This document shows positions 6,866 to 14,306 of a DNA stretch of 64,000 nt, one piece after another; the first letter of the stretch is position 1; the number at the start of each line of letters is the position of its first letter. Source of the DNA: Streptomyces sp. CB02058 (GTDB lineage Bacteria; Actinomycetota; Actinomycetes; Streptomycetales; Streptomycetaceae); the NCBI RefSeq assembly GCF_001905505.1, contig NZ_LIPG01000001.1, positions 434,001 to 498,000 on the forward strand, given 5' to 3'. The notes beneath the pieces are model-generated. The model was not told the DNA's origin. It was given only the letters and a program-made list of their open reading frames with translations, and did not search any database. Position numbers and translations under genes: made by a program.

Positions 6866-7871
6866 CGATCCAGGCGTCGATCCCGCCGAGCAGCTTCTCC
6901 CGCACCTCGGCGGGGGCCACCGACCCCCGCACGGACTGCCGGGCCAGCTCGGCCAGTTCCTCGTCGGTGAAGCCGTGATGGCGGCGTACGAGGTCGTACT
7001 GCGCGGCCAGCCGGGAGCCGAAGAGCAGCGGGTCGTCCGCGCCCAGCGCCATCGGGACGCCGGCGTCGAACAGAGTGCGCAGGGGTACGTCGGCGGGCTT
7101 CTCGTAGACGCCGAGCGCCACATTGGACGCCGGGCAGACCTCGCACGTCACGCCCCGCTCCGCGAGCCTGCGCATCAGCCGTGGATCCTCCGCCGCCCGT
7201 ACGCCGTGCCCGATACGGGACGCGTCGAGGTCGTCCAGGCAGTCCCGGATGCTGGAGGGCCCCGATAGCTCGCCCCCGTGCGGGGCCGCCAGCAGACCGC
7301 CCTCGCGGGCGATGGCGAAGGCACGGTCGAAGTCGCGCGCCATCCCGCGCCGCTCGTCGTTGGAGAGCCCGAAGCCGATGACGCCCCGGTCGGCGTACCG
7401 CACGGCGAGCCTGGCCAGGGTCCGGGCGTCCAGCGGGTGCTTCATCCGGTTCGCCGCGATCACCACGCGCATCCCGAGCCCGGTCTCGCGGGACGCGCTG
7501 TCCACGGCGTCCAGGATGATCTCGATCGCCGGGATGAGCCCGCCGAGCAGCGGGGCGTACGAGGTCGGGTCGACCTGGATCTCCAGCCACCCGGAGCCGT
7601 CCGCGACGTCCTCCATGGCCGTCTCGCGCACCAGCCGCTGGATGTCCTCCGGGGCGCGGAGGCAGGATCTGGCGATGTCGTAGAGACGCTGGAAGCGGAA
7701 CCAGCCGCGCTCGTCGGTGGCCCGCAGCTTGGGCGGTTCACCGCCGGTCAGCGCGTCCGGTAGATGCACCCCGTACTTGTCCGCGAGTTCGAGCAGCGTC
7801 GTTGGCCGCATCGACCCGGTGAAGTGCAGATGCAGATGGGCCTTGGGCAACAGCCGTACGTCACGCTCCAT
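6858..7871 (-). CDS. Adenosine deaminase family protein
   Basis: 337 residues, zinc-dependent TIM-barrel deaminase. Motifs in order: PKAHLHLHFTGS (H12, H14 metal ligands), a mid-protein HGGE with the catalytic Glu, RIGHG, CPASNVAL and LGADDPLLFGS with the last aspartates. All are as expected for the add family, converting (deoxy)adenosine to (deoxy)inosine in purine salvage. Streptomyces carry several such paralogues, some acting on adenine or aminodeoxyfutalosine, so the substrate is not certain. No Shine-Dalgarno precedes ATG 7871; CAAGAT six bases upstream hints at a leaderless transcript. It is downstream of aspartate aminotransferase on the same strand but separated from it by a terminator. 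Confidence 0.88.
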   Translation of the reverse strand: MERDVRLLPKAHLHLHFTGSMRPTTLLELADKYGVHLPDALTGGEPPKLRATDERGWFRFQRLYDIARSCLRAPEDIQRLVRETAMEDVADGSGWLEIQVDPTSYAPLLGGLIPAIEIILDAVDSASRETGLGMRVVIAANRMKHPLDARTLARLAVRYADRGVIGFGLSNDERRGMARDFDRAFAIAREGGLLAAPHGGELSGPSSIRDCLDDLDASRIGHGVRAAEDPRLMRRLAERGVTCEVCPASNVALGVYEKPADVPLRTLFDAGVPMALGADDPLLFGSRLAAQYDLVRRHHGFTDEELAELARQSVRGSVAPAEVREKLLGGIDAWIAS

Positions 7872-7938
7872 TGAAGGATCTTGCCGCACGCGAGGGGTGC
7901 CGCGGTAGCGGGTTCCCCATCCGAGTTGCCCCTCGAAC

Positions 7939-7972
7939 AAAAAAGTGGCCCCCGGCCGGAGCCGGGAGCCAC
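7939..7972 (-). terminator. Intrinsic terminator of the aspartate aminotransferase gene
   Basis: Read on the minus strand, GTGGCTCCCGGC and GCCGGGGGCCAC form the stem, followed by six T residues (A-run at 7939-7944 on the plus strand). This is one of the few classical T-tract terminators in the window. Confidence 0.85.
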
Positions 7973-7998
7973 CTCACCCGCGTACGCGGATCAGCTGG

Positions 7999-9225
7999 TC
8001 AGTCGCGGGCCTCGCCCAGCAGCTTCTGGATCCGCGAGACGCCCTCGACGAGGTCGTCGTCGCCCAGGGCGTACGACAGACGCAGGTAGCCGGGCGTACC
8101 GAAGGCCTCGCCGGGCACGACCGCGACCTCGGCCTCGTCCAGGATGAGGGCCGCGAGCTCGACGGAGTCCGCCGGGCGCTTGCCGCGGATCTCCTTGCCG
8201 AGCAGGCCCTTGACCGACGGGTACGCGTAGAACGCGCCCTCCGGCTCGGGGCAGAACACGCCGTTGATCTCGTTCAGCATGTGCACGATCGTCTTGCGGC
8301 GGCGGTCGAAGGCCGTCCTCATCTCGGCGACCGCGTCCAGCGAACCGGAGACCGCGGCCAGCGCTGCGGCCTGCGCGACGTTGCTGACGTTGGAGGTGGC
8401 GTGCGACTGGAGGTTCGTCGCGGCCTTCACGATGTCCTTCGGGCCGATGATCCAGCCCACCCGCCAGCCGGTCATGGCGTACGTCTTCGCGACACCGTTG
8501 ACCACGATGCACTTGTCGCGCAGCTCGGGCACGACGGCCGGGAGCGAGGCCGCGGCCGCGCCGCCGTAGACCAGGTGCTCGTAGATCTCGTCGGTCATGA
8601 CCCAGAGGCCGTGCTCGACGGCCCAGCGGCCGATCGCCTCGGTCTCGGCCTCGCTGTAGACGGCGCCCGTCGGGTTGGACGGCGACACGAACAGGACGAC
8701 CTTCGTGCGCTCGGTGCGCGCCGCCTCCAGCTGCTCGACCGAGACCCGGTAGTTGGTGGTCTCGTCGGCCACGACCTCGACCGGGACACCGCCGGCCAGA
8801 CGGATCGACTCGGGGTAGGTCGTCCAGTACGGGGCGGGGACGATGACCTCGTCGCCCGGGTCGAGGACCGCGGCGAAGGCCTCGTAGATGGCCTGCTTGC
8901 CGCCGTTGGTCACCAGGACCTGGGAGGGGTCGATCTCGTAGCCGGAGTCGCGCAGCGTCTTCGCCACGATGGCGGCCTTGAGCTCGGGGAGCCCGCCCGC
9001 CGGGGTGTAGCGGTGGTACTTCGGGTTGCGGCACGCCTCGACGGCGGCCTCCACGATGTAACCGGGGGTCGGGAAGTCGGGCTCGCCGGCGCCGAAGCCG
9101 ATCACCGGACGCCCGGCGGCCTTGAGGGCCTTGGCCTTGGCGTCGACGGCGAGGGTGGCGGACTCGGAGATCGCACCGATGCGGGCCGAGACCCGGCGCT
9201 CGGACGGAGAAGTTGCAGCGCTCAT
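7999..9225 (-). CDS. Pyridoxal-phosphate aspartate aminotransferase
   Basis: 408 residues of class I/II aminotransferase, subgroup I-gamma. The PLP lysine is K247 in [16 protein letters not shown]. The segment [16 protein letters not shown] with [14 protein letters not shown] and the C-terminal arginine in YLRLSYA (binding the substrate carboxylate) are all present. It transfers the amino group between aspartate and 2-oxoglutarate in the cytoplasm. Some family members also act on prephenate or glutamate. The start at ATG 9225 is preceded only by a weak G-rich stretch. It sits divergent to tRNA-Trp/secE, its normal place in Streptomyces. Confidence 0.92.
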   Translation of the reverse strand: MSAATSPSERRVSARIGAISESATLAVDAKAKALKAAGRPVIGFGAGEPDFPTPGYIVEAAVEACRNPKYHRYTPAGGLPELKAAIVAKTLRDSGYEIDPSQVLVTNGGKQAIYEAFAAVLDPGDEVIVPAPYWTTYPESIRLAGGVPVEVVADETTNYRVSVEQLEAARTERTKVVLFVSPSNPTGAVYSEAETEAIGRWAVEHGLWVMTDEIYEHLVYGGAAAASLPAVVPELRDKCIVVNGVAKTYAMTGWRVGWIIGPKDIVKAATNLQSHATSNVSNVAQAAALAAVSGSLDAVAEMRTAFDRRRKTIVHMLNEINGVFCPEPEGAFYAYPSVKGLLGKEIRGKRPADSVELAALILDEAEVAVVPGEAFGTPGYLRLSYALGDDDLVEGVSRIQKLLGEARD

Positions 9226-9325
9226 GCCCCCATGCTCGCAGACCGGAAAACCCGTCGGCACAGGGGTTTCAGGGACCGGACAGCACTCGGACAGCATCCG
9301 GACAGGACCGGTCGGTTGTTGTCTG

Positions 9326-9355
9326 TTCGACGCGGCGCCCCTGAGCACGTACACT
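9326..9355 (+). promoter_or_regulatory. Candidate promoter for tRNA-Trp/secE
   Basis: TTCGAC (9326-9331), 18 bases, TACACT (9350-9355), located 82 bases before tRNA-Trp in the divergent gap. Reasonable match to vegetative promoters. Confidence 0.4.
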
Positions 9356-9437
9356 CACCTGTCGTTGGCCTTCATCAGCCGCACCGTTTTCCATCCGGGT
9401 CACCGGAGAACATGCGGTAGGTTGGTGGAAACCACAA

Positions 9438-9510
9438 AGGGTCGTAGCTCAATTGGTAGAGCACTGGTCTCCAAAACCAGCGGTTGGGGGTTCAAGTCCC
9501 TCCGGCCCTG
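9438..9510 (+). tRNA. tRNA-Trp (anticodon CCA)
   Basis: A 73-base cloverleaf: acceptor AGGGTCG pairs with CGGCCCT (one G-T), anticodon stem CTGGT/ACCAG around the loop CTCCAAA, T arm GGTTCAAGTCC-like. The anticodon CCA reads UGG. tRNA-Trp immediately upstream of secE-nusG is the standard actinobacterial arrangement. Confidence 0.95.
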
Positions 9511-9616
9511 CTACACACTCCTTCGCCAGGATGTGTGCGCATGTACGTACTTCAATGCACCGCCGTGCGGCTCCACCGGGCGCGGCACGGCCACGACCCG
9601 GAATCAGGTGAGTAGC

Positions 9617-9904
9617 GTGACGGACGCCGTGGGCTCCATCGACATGCCTGATGCCGAGGACGAAGCCCCCGAGTCGAAGAAGAAGACCCGGAAGGGCGGC
9701 AAGCGCGGAAAGAAGGGCCCTCTGGGCCGTCTCGCGCTGTTCTACCGCCAGATCGTCGCCGAGCTCCGCAAGGTCGTCTGGCCCACGCGCAGCCAGCTTT
9801 CGACGTACACGGCCGTGGTGATCGTGTTCGTGGTCGTCATGATCGGTCTCGTCACCGTGATTGACTTCGGATTTGCGCGGGTCATCAAGTACGTCTTCGG
9901 CTGA
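9617..9904 (+). CDS. secE: Preprotein translocase subunit SecE
   Basis: 95 residues from GTG 9617. The alternative in-frame GTG at 9608 overlaps the best ribosome binding site (AGGTGAG), so 9617 is preferred. SecE is the clamp subunit of the SecYEG channel in the cytoplasmic membrane. The first half is polar and lysine-rich ([14 protein letters not shown]). The second half has the amphipathic helix ([20 protein letters not shown]) with the conserved KVVWP motif, and one transmembrane segment ([19 protein letters not shown]). This single-membrane-span form is typical outside the enterobacteria. It leads into nusG 74 bases on. Confidence 0.96.
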   Translation: MTDAVGSIDMPDAEDEAPESKKKTRKGGKRGKKGPLGRLALFYRQIVAELRKVVWPTRSQLSTYTAVVIVFVVVMIGLVTVIDFGFARVIKYVFG

Positions 9905-9978
9905 TCCCCGCGGAGGGCGCCTCACCGGCGCCTCTTTCGCATGTTCCACCCATTTGTATCCAGGAAGAAGCAGCCATC

Positions 9979-10854
9979 GTGTCTGACCCGAACCTGAACG
10001 ACGACGCCGAGCCCACGGCGAGCGCCGTCGAGTCCGCCGAGGACGAGCTCGACATCGTCGAGGCGGCGGATGCCGTGGACCCGGACCAGGTCGAAGCTGC
10101 TGACGCCGCCGCGGGCGAGCCCGCCGAGCAGGACGCCGTGAGCGTCGAGTCCGACGAGGACGCCGAGAGCGGCGAGTCCGAGGACGACGAGGCCGAGACC
10201 GACGAGGACGCGGAGGAGGCCGAGCCGGCCGCCCCCGTCGACGCCGTCGCCGCCCTGCGCGAGGAACTCCGCGGTCTGCCCGGCGAGTGGTACGTCATCC
10301 ACACGTACGCCGGTTACGAGAAGCGCGTGAAGGCCAACCTGGAGCAGCGCGCCGTCTCGCTCAACGTCGAGGACTTCATCTACCAGGCCGAGGTGCCCGA
10401 GGAAGAGATCGTCCAGATCAAGAACGGCGAGCGGAAGAACGTCCGTCAGAACAAGCTCCCGGGCTACGTCCTGGTGCGCATGGACCTGACGAACGAGTCC
10501 TGGGGTGTTGTCCGCAACACGCCCGGTGTCACCGGCTTCGTGGGCAACGCCTACGACCCGTACCCGCTGACCCTGGACGAGATCGTCAAGATGCTCGCCC
10601 CCGAGGCCGAGGAGAAGGCGGCCCGCGAGGCGGCCGAGGCCGAGGGCAAGCCGGCTCCCGCCCGCAAGGTCGAGGTCCAGGTGCTGGACTTCGAGGTCGG
10701 CGACTCGGTCACCGTCACCGACGGTCCCTTCGCGACGCTGCAGGCGACGATCAACGAGATCAACGCCGACTCGAAGAAGGTCAAGGGCCTCGTCGAGATC
10801 TTCGGTCGCGAGACCCCGGTCGAGCTCAGCTTCGACCAGATCCAGAAGAACTGA
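9979..10854 (+). CDS. nusG: Transcription termination/antitermination factor NusG
   Basis: 291 residues, GTG 9979 with AGGAAG upstream. NusG binds the RNA polymerase clamp and links it to Rho or the ribosome. The NGN domain starts at [23 protein letters not shown] (about residue 101) and the KOW domain is at the end ([23 protein letters not shown]). A strongly acidic, Glu/Asp/Ala-rich extension of about 95 residues precedes the NGN domain, and a further insertion ([20 protein letters not shown]) separates the domains. Long acidic N termini are usual in actinobacterial NusG. A terminator follows the gene. Confidence 0.97.
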   Translation: MSDPNLNDDAEPTASAVESAEDELDIVEAADAVDPDQVEAADAAAGEPAEQDAVSVESDEDAESGESEDDEAETDEDAEEAEPAAPVDAVAALREELRGLPGEWYVIHTYAGYEKRVKANLEQRAVSLNVEDFIYQAEVPEEEIVQIKNGERKNVRQNKLPGYVLVRMDLTNESWGVVRNTPGVTGFVGNAYDPYPLTLDEIVKMLAPEAEEKAAREAAEAEGKPAPARKVEVQVLDFEVGDSVTVTDGPFATLQATINEINADSKKVKGLVEIFGRETPVELSFDQIQKN

Positions 10855-10887
10855 CGGCTTCACCGCCAGCTTCTGGACACATGCCTA

Positions 10888-10936
10888 CCGAGCAGGTCAG
10901 ACCGGCTTCGCAGCTGATCTGACCTGCTCGGTTTTT
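10888..10936 (+). terminator. Intrinsic terminator after nusG
   Basis: CCGAGCAGGTCAGA pairs with TCTGACCTGCTCGG (14 bp), followed by TTTTT. The 3' side overlaps the candidate rplK promoter. Confidence 0.88.
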
Positions 10937-10962
10937 GGTCGCGCAGCTATACCCGTTATCGT
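10935..10962 (+). promoter_or_regulatory. Candidate promoter for rplK-rplA
   Basis: TTGGTC (10935-10940), 16 bases, TATCGT (10957-10962), starting within the T-tract of the nusG terminator. It would give a leader of about 65 bases before rplK. Confidence 0.4.
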
Positions 10963-11033
10963 TGTGCGGTATGCCTCCATCCGGATGACCGGAATCGGCG
11001 GCGAAACACTCTCACTAGGACCCGGAGAGAGCA

Positions 11034-11468
11034 ATGCCTCCCAAGAAGAAGAAGGTCACGGGGCTTATCAAGCTCCAGATCAACGCCGGTGCGGCCAACC
11101 CGGCGCCGCCGGTCGGCCCCGCACTGGGCCAGCACGGCGTCAACATCATGGAGTTCTGCAAGGCCTACAACGCCGCGACCGAGTCGCAGCGTGGCATGGT
11201 CGTGCCGGTGGAGATCACGGTCTACGAGGACCGCTCCTTCACCTTCGTCACGAAGACTCCGCCGGCCGCCAAGCTGATCCTCAAGGCCGCGGGTGTGGAC
11301 AAGGGCTCCGGCGAGCCGCACAAGACCAAGGTCGCCAAGCTGACGGCTGCCCAGGTCCGCGAGATCGCCACGACCAAGCTTCCCGACCTGAACGCCAACG
11401 ACCTCGACGCCGCGTCGAAGATCATCGCTGGCACCGCCCGTTCCATGGGCATCACGGTCGAAGGCTGA
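11034..11468 (+). CDS. rplK: 50S ribosomal protein uL11
   Basis: 144 residues, ATG 11034 with GGAGAG upstream. L11 binds the GTPase-associated centre of 23S rRNA and is the site where thiostrepton acts and RelA senses stalled ribosomes. The N-terminal domain shows the proline-rich hinge [29 protein letters not shown] that contacts thiopeptides and factors. The C-terminal RNA-binding domain includes [14 protein letters not shown] and ends [10 protein letters not shown]. The sequence is standard, with no change at the prolines associated with thiostrepton resistance. It is followed 83 bases later by rplA. Confidence 0.98.
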
Positions 11469-11551
11469 TCCAGCCCCGTCACCCCTCAGTGGTAGGACCA
11501 AGCGCTGGTCCGCACCACGACTCCACACTCTGAACAACCACAGGAGTAGAT

Positions 11552-12274
11552 GTGAAGCGCAGCAAGAACCTCCGCGCTGCGGACGCGAAGATCGACCGGG
11601 AGCGTACCTACGCCCCGCTCGAGGCCGTCCGTCTCGCCAAGGAAACCGCCGCCACCAAGTTCGACGGCACCGTCGAGGTCGCGTTCTGCCTGGGTGTTGA
11701 CCCTCGCAAGGCCGACCAGATGGTCCGTGGCACCGTGAACCTCCCGCACGGCACCGGCAAGACCGCCCGGGTCCTGGTCTTCGCGACCGGTGACCGTGCT
11801 GCGGCCGCGGAAGCCGCGGGCGCCGACATCGTCGGCGCCGACGAGCTCATCGACGAGGTGGCGAAGGGCCGTCTGGACTTCGACGCCGTCGTCGCCACGC
11901 CGGACCTCATGGGCAAGGTCGGCCGCCTCGGCCGCGTGCTCGGTCCGCGTGGTCTGATGCCGAACCCGAAGACCGGCACCGTCACCCCCGATGTCGTCAA
12001 GGCTGTCAACGACATCAAGGGCGGAAAGATCGAGTTCCGCGTCGACAAGCACTCGAACCTGCACTTCATCATCGGAAAGACCTCTTTCGATGACACGAAG
12101 CTGGTCGAGAACTACGGCGCCGCCCTGGAGGAGATCCTCCGTCTGAAGCCGTCCGCCGCGAAGGGTCGCTTCATCAAGAAGGCGACCATGAGCACGACGA
12201 TGGGCCCCGGCATCCCGCTGGACTCCAACCGCGTGCGCAACCTCCTCGTCGAGGAGGACCCGGCCGCCGTCTGA
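11552..12274 (+). CDS. rplA: 50S ribosomal protein uL1
   Basis: 240 residues, GTG 11552 with AGGAG six bases before. L1 forms the mobile L1 stalk that moves deacylated tRNA out of the E site. In many bacteria it also represses its own operon by binding the mRNA. The hallmark segment [22 protein letters not shown] (roughly 126-147) is intact. No obvious L1-site mimic was identified in the rplK leader by eye. A strong hairpin terminator lies about 40 bases after the stop, so rplKA is a separate unit from rplJL. Confidence 0.98.
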   Translation: MKRSKNLRAADAKIDRERTYAPLEAVRLAKETAATKFDGTVEVAFCLGVDPRKADQMVRGTVNLPHGTGKTARVLVFATGDRAAAAEAAGADIVGADELIDEVAKGRLDFDAVVATPDLMGKVGRLGRVLGPRGLMPNPKTGTVTPDVVKAVNDIKGGKIEFRVDKHSNLHFIIGKTSFDDTKLVENYGAALEEILRLKPSAAKGRFIKKATMSTTMGPGIPLDSNRVRNLLVEEDPAAV

Positions 12275-12313
12275 GCCCCCGCGCTCACCCGGTAGCCGCC
12301 GTCACGGCACGGT

Positions 12314-12352
12314 ACGGGCCCCGCAGCCTCCCAGAGGCTTTGCGGGGCCCGT
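12314..12352 (+). terminator. Terminator after rplA
   Basis: ACGGGCCCCGCA and TGCGGGGCCCGT form a 12-bp outer stem around an inner GCCTC/GAGGC stem. It isolates rplKA from the rplJL leader. Confidence 0.75.
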
Positions 12353-12415
12353 CCTCGTCCCCGGACCCGTACGAGAGGCGTTCAAACCTCTCCGACCGGT
12401 CGAACCGGGACGGAT

Positions 12416-12445
12416 TTGCTCCGAACGGCCCCGGTCGCGTACGCT
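12416..12445 (+). promoter_or_regulatory. Putative promoter of rplJL
   Basis: TTGCTC (12416-12421), 18 bases, TACGCT (12440-12445). Transcription would start near 12452, at the beginning of the conserved-looking leader. Confidence 0.55.
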
Positions 12446-12451
12446 CCTCAG

Positions 12452-12660
12452 GAAGCCAAAGACCGCTGGTCGTTGCCGTGCACTCGTAAGAGGAATCGGT
12501 GACCGAAGGATCCGTCGAGAACGGGCGACCTGCGCAGGTGACTGTGGAAAGCTCCCGAATTCATTTCGGTCGAGCTACGCCCTGGCGCCTGCGCCGGGGC
12601 GTTTCGTCTTTACCGGCCCCTTCTGAGCGGTCCTCATCACCCGGAAGGAGGCCGACGCTC
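12452..12660 (+). promoter_or_regulatory. rplJ leader, candidate L10(L12) autoregulatory attenuator
   Basis: This stretch of about 209 bases precedes rplJ. It begins with AAAGACCGCTGGTCGTTG, which resembles the L10 kink-turn binding region of L10 leaders. It ends with an intrinsic-terminator-like hairpin at 12577-12602 (ACGCCCTGGCG / CGCCGGGGCGT) followed by TTCGTCTTT. In known L10 leaders, binding of the L10-L12 complex favours termination when the proteins are in excess. The terminator half is directly visible; the L10 site is inferred by resemblance. GGAAGGAGG at 12643-12651 is the rplJ ribosome binding site. Confidence 0.55.
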
Positions 12661-13224
12661 ATGGCAAGGCCCGACAAGGCTGCCGCGGTAGCCGAGCTGA
12701 CGGACCAGTTCCGCGGCTCGAACGCCGCCGTGCTGACCGAGTACCGGGGTCTCACCGTGGCACAGCTCAAGGAGCTGCGCCGTTCGCTCGGTGAGAACGC
12801 CCAGTACGCCGTGGTGAAGAACACGCTGACCAAGATTGCGGCCAACGAGGCCGGGATCGACACGCTGGACGACCTGTTCGCAGGCCCGACGGCGGTTGCC
12901 TTCATCACCGGTGACCCGGTGGAGTCGGCGAAGGGTCTTCGTGACTTCGCCAAGGACAACCCCAACCTCATCATCAAGGGCGGTGTCCTTGACGGTAAGG
13001 CGCTGTCCGCCGATGAGATCAAGAAGCTCGCGGACCTCGAGTCCCGCGAGGTTCTGCTCGCCAAGCTGGCCGGCGCCATGAAGGGCAAGCAGACTCAGGC
13101 TGCGCAGCTCTTCCAGGCTCTGCCGTCGAAGTTCGTCCGCACCGCGGAAGCGCTTCGCGCCAAGAGGGCCGAGCAGGGCGGTGCCGACACGTCGGCTCCC
13201 GCCGAGGCCGAGGTGGCGGAGTAA
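12661..13224 (+). CDS. rplJ: 50S ribosomal protein uL10
   Basis: 187 residues from ATG 12661, chosen because GGAAGGAGG lies 9 bases upstream and the family N terminus starts here ([17 protein letters not shown]). An in-frame upstream start is possible but would put the leader hairpin inside the gene. L10 anchors the L7/L12 stalk to 23S rRNA next to L11. The N-terminal globular domain ([24 protein letters not shown]) is followed by the C-terminal helix that carries L12 dimers ([23 protein letters not shown]). The tail is Ala/Glu-rich, as in other actinobacteria. rplL follows 88 bases later. Confidence 0.98.
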   Translation: MARPDKAAAVAELTDQFRGSNAAVLTEYRGLTVAQLKELRRSLGENAQYAVVKNTLTKIAANEAGIDTLDDLFAGPTAVAFITGDPVESAKGLRDFAKDNPNLIIKGGVLDGKALSADEIKKLADLESREVLLAKLAGAMKGKQTQAAQLFQALPSKFVRTAEALRAKRAEQGGADTSAPAEAEVAE

Positions 13225-13312
13225 CACTCCGCCCCACGGCTCGCAGCGGGCCCGTACGCCCGCCTACATATACATCCGGCACCACCTGCCGAATTAGTGG
13301 AAGGACGCCATC

Positions 13313-13696
13313 ATGGCGAAGCTCAGCCAGGAAGACCTGCTCGCCCAGTTCGAGGAGCTCACCCTCATCGAGCTCTCCGAGTTCGTGAAGGCCTTCGAGG
13401 AGAAGTTCGACGTCACCGCCGCCGCGGCCGTCGCCGTTGCCGCCCCCGGCGCCCCGGGTGCCCCGGCCGAGGCCGAGGCCGAGCAGGACGAGTTCGACGT
13501 CATCCTCACCGGCGCCGGCGAGAAGAAGATCCAGGTCATCAAGGTCGTGCGTGAGCTGACCTCCCTGGGTCTGAAGGAGGCCAAGGACCTCGTCGACGGC
13601 ACCCCGAAGCCGGTCCTCGAGAAGGTCGCCAAGGAGGCCGCTGACAAGGCTGCCGAGTCCCTCAAGGCCGCCGGCGCCTCCGTCGAGGTCAAGTGA
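13313..13696 (+). CDS. rplL: 50S ribosomal protein bL12 (L7/L12)
   Basis: 127 residues, ATG 13313 with GGAAGGA upstream. L12 dimers make the flexible stalk that recruits EF-Tu, EF-G and other GTPases. The N-terminal dimerisation helix pair ([29 protein letters not shown]) is followed by an Ala/Pro/Gly hinge ([22 protein letters not shown]). The C-terminal factor-binding domain contains [26 protein letters not shown]. All are typical. L12 is needed in several copies per ribosome. The terminator 60 bases downstream separates most of its expression from rpoB. Confidence 0.98.
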   Translation: MAKLSQEDLLAQFEELTLIELSEFVKAFEEKFDVTAAAAVAVAAPGAPGAPAEAEAEQDEFDVILTGAGEKKIQVIKVVRELTSLGLKEAKDLVDGTPKPVLEKVAKEAADKAAESLKAAGASVEVK

Positions 13697-13757
13697 CCCT
13701 GCGAGTCATCTGACTCCGCACGGCGCTCTCTGCCGCAAGGCTGAGATGTCACATCGC

Positions 13758-13791
13758 AAAGGGCGATCACCCATCCGGGTGGTCGCCCTTT
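13758..13791 (+). terminator. Terminator/attenuator between rplL and rpoB
   Basis: AAAGGGCGATCACCC and GGGTGGTCGCCCTTT form a 15-bp stem with one G-T pair and a TTT end. Partial read-through would set the rplL:rpoB ratio, as in other bacteria. The 13792-14114 stretch beyond it contains no recognisable gene. Confidence 0.75.
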
Positions 13792-14114
13792 GGCGTGCCC
13801 CCGGCGGCTGCCTTGATCTTCCGCCCTCGACGAGTAGGGTGATCTTCGCCGTGTGTTTCTCCGGGCCGCGCAGGGGCAGTCAACAGGCGTCCTCCGGGCG
13901 CAGGTGAAGATCGCCGGGCGTCCGCCGGGGCCTCAGGGCCTTGACGAACCGCACGAGGCGCGCAATTCTCAGGACGCGTCGTCATCTCGATCCGCATCCG
14001 AGGCATGGATCGAGAGCGAAGAGGGCAGTAAAGAAGAGCGCACACCGCGCGAGGGCTATTCATAGGTGTTGAGAACAGCTGTTGAGAGCAACGTGGGTCT
14101 CTGAGAACCCCGAC

Positions 14115-14143
14115 TGGACATCAGTGTGCCACTTGGCTACACT
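14115..14143 (+). promoter_or_regulatory. Putative rpoBC promoter
   Basis: TGGACA (14115-14120), exactly 17 bases, TACACT (14138-14143). This is a good vegetative promoter and gives an rpoB leader of roughly 155 bases. Confidence 0.6.
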
Positions 14144-14306
14144 GACCCTTTGCGCTGCCTGTTAGCTGCCTCCTGCCCGTCACCAGGGGCATGCCCACGC
14201 TTAGCACCGATGGCCGGATATTCCCTGACCTTGGGTTTTCTGTCTCCGTGTGCGGCTTGGGGCCGGTACGCGCGTAGTGAGTCCGAGCCCTCGGAAGGAC
14301 CCCCTC

